Origin: an uncultured Draconibacterium sp.
GTDB lineage: Bacteria > Bacteroidota > Bacteroidia > Bacteroidales > Prolixibacteraceae
Assembly: GCF_913060805.1 (NCBI RefSeq)
Contig: NZ_CAJXTC010000029.1
Span: forward strand, 1-64,000
Direction: 5' to 3'
DNA length: 64,000 nt
Each line of letters opens with the position of its first letter. The stretch's first letter is position 1. Made by a program: the position numbers and the translations under genes. Below, piece by piece: positions 63,017 to 64,000 of the stretch. The notes under the pieces are model-generated. The model did not search any database. It saw nothing but the letters and a program-made list of their open reading frames with translations, and was not told where the DNA came from.

Positions 63017-63910
63017 ATGAAGTTAATAACAAGTCTAAATCACAAAAAAGTCTCAGTAACAATTTATTTAGTTGTGTTGCTTTTTGTTTTTTCGAATGCA
63101 GTTGCACAAGATGGCGAAAAATTGTTTCAGCAGTGCAGAGCCTGCCACACTATTGGAGGAGGTAAGCTACTGGGTCCTGATTTACTGGATGTAAGCAAGC
63201 GCCGGGACGTTAGCTGGATAAAAAACTTTATTAAATCGTCCCAAAGAATGATAAAAGCCGGAGACCCTGATGCAGTTGCCCTTTTCGAAGAATTCAACAA
63301 ACTGCCGATGATGGATTACAATTTTTCCGATCCCGAACTGGATGCGCTAGTTAAATATATTGACAGTTTCAGTACCAATGAATCAGAAAAAGAAAACGAA
63401 GAGCATGCACTTTCGGACTCTACTGCTGCGGCACAAGCAACCGAATATCTGGCAAGCATCTACACCGAAGAAAACCTGATAAAAGGTCAGGAACTTTTTG
63501 AGGGAAAAAGAGCGTTTAAAAATGGAGGTCCCTCCTGTATTTCATGCCATCATGTAAATAGCGATAATGCAGTACAAGGCGGTCTACTGGCAGCTGATCT
63601 AACCAAAAGCTTCTCGAGAAACGGCGGACTGGCAGGCATTAAAGGAATTATTGATCATCCCCCTTTTCCGGCAATGAAGAATGCATACGAAGAAGCTGTG
63701 TTAACAAAAGATGAAAGCGTAAAAATACAAGTATACCTAATGCATGCAGACAAAGCAGATGTAATGGTTGAAGCTGCCCCTACAGACTTTATTAAAAACG
63801 GCGTAAAAGGCATGTTCATTTTGCTTGTACTTATTGCATTGGTTTGGTTTAAACGTAAAAAACGGAGTGTGAATTATCAGATTATGAAAAGGCAGAGCAA
63901 ATTTCATTGA
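63017..63910 (+). CDS. Membrane-anchored dihaem cytochrome c
   Basis: 297 residues, signal helix about 12-30 (NAVAQ). Haem site 1 is Cys40-Cys43-His44 (CRACH), with a likely axial Met around M98-M99. Haem site 2 is Cys174-Cys177-His178 (CISCH), with Met220 or Met242 as candidate ligands. One membrane helix near 264-278 anchors it. In some bacteria such a cytochrome lies before narG and passes electrons from the quinol pool or bc complex to the nitrate reductase. Here it precedes the putative narG by 76 bp. Confidence 0.92.
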   Translation: MKLITSLNHKKVSVTIYLVVLLFVFSNAVAQDGEKLFQQCRACHTIGGGKLLGPDLLDVSKRRDVSWIKNFIKSSQRMIKAGDPDAVALFEEFNKLPMMDYNFSDPELDALVKYIDSFSTNESEKENEEHALSDSTAAAQATEYLASIYTEENLIKGQELFEGKRAFKNGGPSCISCHHVNSDNAVQGGLLAADLTKSFSRNGGLAGIKGIIDHPPFPAMKNAYEEAVLTKDESVKIQVYLMHADKADVMVEAAPTDFIKNGVKGMFILLVLIALVWFKRKKRSVNYQIMKRQSKFH

Positions 63911-63986
63911 GACGAATATCTGGTAATTGAAGTATAATAATGCTTATTCTTTAATTGTAATAAGTAGAACCGAATAAAACGATTAT

Positions 63987-64000
63987 ATGAGCTGGATTAA
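63987..64000 (+). CDS. Start of the putative nitrate reductase alpha subunit (partial)
   Basis: The last 14 bases read ATG AGC TGG ATT AA, giving Met-Ser-Trp-Ile. NarG-type proteins of this group often begin similarly, and the position after narK, narK and cytochrome c supports narG. Four codons are not enough to prove it. Confidence 0.45.

Overview
The window looks like a chromosomal segment of an AT-rich Bacteroidota species, most likely in or near the Marinilabiliales/Prolixibacteraceae. The signs are the DUF4133/DUF4134-type Bacteroides conjugation genes, RteC, many lipoproteins and Q-ending signal peptides, weak Shine-Dalgarno sites and TAnnTTTG-type promoters. This placement comes from gene families; no database search was run.

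1-13.9 kb: two clusters of mostly exported small-molecule enzymes. Nine tightly spaced minus-strand genes (1924-9774) encode a cupin, a carboxymuconolactone-decarboxylase-like protein, a beta-barrel, a type-B carboxylesterase, two NTF2-like proteins, a dienelactone-hydrolase-like protein, an aldo/keto reductase and a lipoprotein hydrolase. They face a divergent AraC regulator. A second, smaller set (DsrE, alpha/beta hydrolase, NTF2-like, cupin; 10927-13325) faces a divergent HxlR regulator. Both sets hold the same kinds of parts, which suggests related uptake or detoxification of an unknown ester, lactone or carbonyl compound.

14-27.5 kb: mixed genes. These are a STAS-like protein, a VWA/DUF3520 lipoprotein, an outer-membrane barrel with a propeller lipoprotein, a GFA zinc protein, a PLD-like protein with two zinc ribbons, a single-chain restriction-modification enzyme, two small lipoproteins, a GNAT acetyltransferase, and a DUF3124 gene with a KefB-type antiporter. 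Short intergenic repeats here suggest accessory DNA.

27.5-47.3 kb: an integrative/conjugative-type element. From right to left it has RteC, a replication-like module (HTH protein, initiator-like protein with seven in-gene 12-bp repeats, DnaC-like ATPase), hipBA, the T4SS genes traE, F, G, I-like, unknown, J, K, L, M, N, the coupling protein, a DUF3945 protein, mobC and a MOBP-type relaxase. No integrase is visible in the window. The tra operon and the replication operon share a nearly identical 42-bp upstream element placed exactly 21 bp before a -7-like box in both. rteC is preceded by a strong terminator hairpin 21 bp from its start codon.

47.3-58.7 kb: a decayed glycoside hydrolase family 3 fragment, a membrane-linked AraC regulator, a DUF6448 protein, a short TetR-like gene, and an RND efflux operon (tetR-tolC-hlyD-RND-DUF2141). 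Next come a cupin and a second tetR. The two full-length TetR genes have near-identical palindromes just upstream.

58.7-64 kb: the start of a nitrate respiration cluster: two NarK-type transporters, an unknown cytoplasmic protein, a membrane-anchored dihaem cytochrome c, and what appear to be the first codons of narG at the window edge.
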